Assembly (NCBI GenBank): GCA_027080445.1
Contig: JALWRY010000151.1
Span: 1-7,402 of the forward strand
Direction: 5' to 3'
DNA length: 7,402 nucleotides
From: Thiohalobacter sp.
Lineage (GTDB): Bacteria; Pseudomonadota; Gammaproteobacteria; DSM-19610
Positions 6,224-7,402 of this stretch are shown here, one piece after another. Below the pieces are notes generated by a model that saw nothing but the letters and a program-made list of their open reading frames with translations, ran no database searches and had not been told where the DNA came from. Position numbers and translations under genes: made by a program. The first letter of the stretch is position 1; each line of letters starts with the position of its first letter.

Positions 6224-6228
6224 CTCCT
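6224..6228 (-). promoter_or_regulatory. Ribosome binding site of rpmF
   Basis: AGGAG on the minus strand, 8 nt before the rpmF ATG. It contrasts with the absence of any such site before yceD and plsX, the genes on either side. Confidence 0.8.
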
Positions 6229-6246
6229 GCTCGCTTGAAGCGTCTT

Positions 6247-6744
6247 TCAGTGTTTCAGTTTTCCCAGCACCGCAAAAGGATTCTCCTTCTCCGGCGCCGG
6301 TTGATTCACGTGGTCTGCCTGGCAACTCTCCACGCCCTTGTGCGTCGGGATGGACGGCACAGCCAGTAAAATTTCATCTTCGACAAGATCGAAGGTCTTC
6401 ATCGGATCACCGGAAACCAGTAAAGGTTCATAGCCTTCCGGTAAGCGGGCAATCTCGTCATCGCTGCCGATGATGCCGAGACTGAAATGCAGTTCCAGCG
6501 GAAGCTGCAAGGTCCCGAGGCAACGCTGGCAGACCAGGGACACGACGCCCCGGATCGAACCTTTCAACGTGCGTATTCGCCGCTCGTCGAGATCAAATGC
6601 AATTTCAACGCTGAGTTCGCCTTCCTTCGACGCCAGTAAAGGCGCAAGCCGATCCAGGCGATCTACTGGCACTACGCCACGGAAGGAGCGCCCGACATCG
6701 GCAAGCCCCATGGGCTCTATCTGCTCCGGTAGACGATCCAACAT
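6247..6744 (-). CDS. yceD: DUF177 protein YceD (23S rRNA accumulation protein)
   Basis: Homologue of E. coli YceD/plant DUF177 protein, needed for normal 23S rRNA accumulation and genetically tied to L32; the molecular action is not known. From the ATG at 6744 the product has 165 residues (E. coli 173). Visible family marks are LPEQIEP near the N-terminus, the Cys72-x-x-Cys75 pair in LVCQRCLGTL, LPEGYEPLLV, the acidic VEDEILLAVPSIP at 121-133, and the C-terminal ENPFAVLGKLK. A longer frame could begin at TTG 6783, but that codon is part of a consensus -35 box and the added residues do not resemble the family. The predicted transcription start lies within a few bases of the ATG, so the message may be leaderless. 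First gene of the minus-strand cluster; rpmF follows 31 nt downstream. Confidence 0.92.
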   Translation of the reverse strand: MLDRLPEQIEPMGLADVGRSFRGVVPVDRLDRLAPLLASKEGELSVEIAFDLDERRIRTLKGSIRGVVSLVCQRCLGTLQLPLELHFSLGIIGSDDEIARLPEGYEPLLVSGDPMKTFDLVEDEILLAVPSIPTHKGVESCQADHVNQPAPEKENPFAVLGKLKH

Positions 6745-6753
6745 AAGCGCGGC

Positions 6754-6783
6754 ATGATACCTTCTCGCCGTGACCGGTGTCAA
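6754..6783 (-). promoter_or_regulatory. Sigma-70 promoter of yceD-rpmF
   Basis: TTGACA at 6783-6778 is a perfect -35 box and TATCAT at 6759-6754 matches the -10 box at five of six positions, with an 18-nt spacer. The expected start falls about 6-8 nt downstream of the -10, near 6748-6745, right at the yceD ATG (6744). It is the best promoter match in the window. Confidence 0.75.
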
Positions 6784-6822
6784 AGGTAAAATGCTGAAAA
6801 ACCGGTATGTTAGCTAAGTGAA

Positions 6823-6847
6823 GCCTGTCCCGCTATAGTTGACAGGC
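6823..6847. promoter_or_regulatory. 7-bp inverted repeat between the divergent promoters (possible operator)
   Basis: GCCTGTC at 6823-6829 and GACAGGC at 6841-6847 form a perfect inverted repeat with an 11-nt spacer. The right arm overlaps the -35 box of the plus-strand promoter, where a bound regulator would block it. No known regulator consensus was recognised. It could equally be a chance palindrome or a weak hairpin. Confidence 0.4.
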
Positions 6848-6867
6848 GGGCGGGTTTTACGTAGAAA
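6839..6867 (+). promoter_or_regulatory. Sigma-70 promoter of the biotin carboxylase gene
   Basis: TTGACA at 6839-6844 is a perfect -35 box; TAGAAA at 6862-6867, after a 17-nt spacer, matches the -10 at four of six positions. A start near 6874 would give a leader of about 66 nt before the TTG start codon at 6940. It lies back to back with the yceD promoter. Confidence 0.6.
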
Positions 6868-6939
6868 AACAAGCCCTTTGGCGCAATTTATCACCATCCG
6901 CAGAAAATGCCGCTATGCTCTGGGGAAACAGGGGGAGCC

Positions 6940-7402
6940 TTGATCAGAAAAATTCTTATCGCCAACCGGGGTGAAATTGCCGTCCGCATCGTGCGCGCCT
7001 GCCAGGAAGCGAATATCGAGTCGGTCGCCATTTATGCCGAACCGGACCGCCATGCCTTGCACGTGAAAAAGGCCAGCGAGGCCTACTCCGTCGGCCATGA
7101 CCCGCTGGCCGGCTACCTGAACGCGCACCGGATTGTGAATCTTGCTGTCTCCACCGGTTGCGACGCCCTGCACCCGGGTTACGGCTTTCTCTCCGAGAAC
7201 CCCCAGCTGGCGCACATCTGCGAACGTCGCGGCATCCGTTTTATCGGCCCGTCTGCCGAGGTTATCCGCCGCATGGGCAACAAGATCGAGGCGCGGCGCC
7301 TGATGCAGTCGGCCGGTGTGCCGGTCGTGCCCGGCAGCAACGAGAATCTTGCCGATCTCGACGAGGCCATCGCGCTGGCGCGCGAGATTGGCTACCCGGT
7401 GA
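6940..7402 (+). CDS. pycA: Biotin carboxylase subunit, N-terminal part (PycA-type, pyruvate carboxylase subunit A)
   Basis: Partial gene: 154 codons run off the right edge. Biotin carboxylases use ATP and bicarbonate to carboxylate biotin on a partner protein. Visible are the N-terminal domain motifs ILIANRGEIAVRIVRA at 5-20, HPGYGFLSEN at 78-87, FIGPSAEVIRRMG at 101-113, and the start of the ATP-grasp domain (NKIEARRLMQSAGVPVVPG). The wording RHALHVKKASEAYSVG-DPLAGYLN is that of the stand-alone subunit A of two-subunit pyruvate carboxylases, rather than AccC of acetyl-CoA carboxylase, but the families are close and the 3' neighbour that would settle it (oadA/pycB) is outside. The TTG start gives the family N-terminus MIRKILIANRG; GGAG lies only 2 nt upstream. 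An in-frame ATG at 6907 would add 11 unrelated residues and lacks a binding site. Divergent from yceD. Confidence 0.88.
   Translation, partial: MIRKILIANRGEIAVRIVRACQEANIESVAIYAEPDRHALHVKKASEAYSVGHDPLAGYLNAHRIVNLAVSTGCDALHPGYGFLSENPQLAHICERRGIRFIGPSAEVIRRMGNKIEARRLMQSAGVPVVPGSNENLADLDEAIALAREIGYPV

Noticed and set aside
6745..6783. Longer yceD starting at TTG 6783
   Set aside because: The TTG is part of a perfect -35 box and the promoter -10 lies inside the extra segment; the added 13 residues do not match the family.
6913..7215. Minus-strand open frame of 100 codons at the right end
   Set aside because: It is antisense to the biotin carboxylase gene, which shows unmistakable family motifs on the plus strand.
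1..7402. A novel multi-gene system
   Set aside because: Every gene belongs to a well-known housekeeping family in a conserved order; no unknown coding region, phage, toxin-antitoxin, defence or transposase gene is present in the window.

Overview
This window is a gammaproteobacterial chromosomal segment built around the conserved fatty acid/phospholipid synthesis cluster. Eight complete genes lie on the minus strand in the order yceD, rpmF, plsX, fabH, fabD, fabG, acpP, fabF, followed by the first 87 codons of a pabB-like gene that leaves the window at position 1. A divergent biotin carboxylase gene of the PycA (pyruvate carboxylase subunit A) type starts on the plus strand at 6940 and leaves at 7402. 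The order matches the Escherichia coli yceD-rpmF-plsX-fabHDG-acpP-fabF cluster, and L32 is the cysteine-free form usual in gammaproteobacteria. Coding sequence is moderately GC-rich. Genus cannot be fixed from this window; the pabB and pycA neighbours point to a non-enteric gammaproteobacterium.

Layout, read in the direction of minus-strand transcription. Positions 6784-6939 are a divergent control region: a consensus-like promoter for yceD (TTGACA-18-TATCAT) fires left, one for the carboxylase (TTGACA-17-TAGAAA) fires right, and a 7-bp inverted repeat overlaps the right-hand -35 box. yceD and rpmF follow. A strong intrinsic terminator then sits between rpmF and plsX and ends only 5 nt before the plsX ATG, which has no Shine-Dalgarno sequence. 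plsX and fabH overlap by one base (TAATG). fabH and fabD are 15 nt apart. fabD and fabG are separated by 52 nt almost filled by a palindromic repeat. fabG and acpP are separated by 317 nt holding an inverted pair of the same repeat, a 12-bp-periodic AT-rich array and the presumed acpP promoter. acpP and fabF are separated by a terminator-like stem-loop.

Together PlsX supplies acyl phosphate for phospholipid synthesis, FabD makes malonyl-ACP, FabH starts chains, FabF elongates them, FabG does the first reduction and AcpP carries every intermediate. YceD (DUF177) and L32 tie the locus to ribosome assembly. The leaky stops after rpmF and before fabF would let the two most needed small proteins (L32 and ACP) be made in excess over their neighbours. 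The coding content is conventional and I see no new gene system. The unusual signals are all between genes: the repeat family with paired base changes, the AATATATT array, the terminator abutting an SD-less start, and a promoter that predicts a leaderless yceD message.
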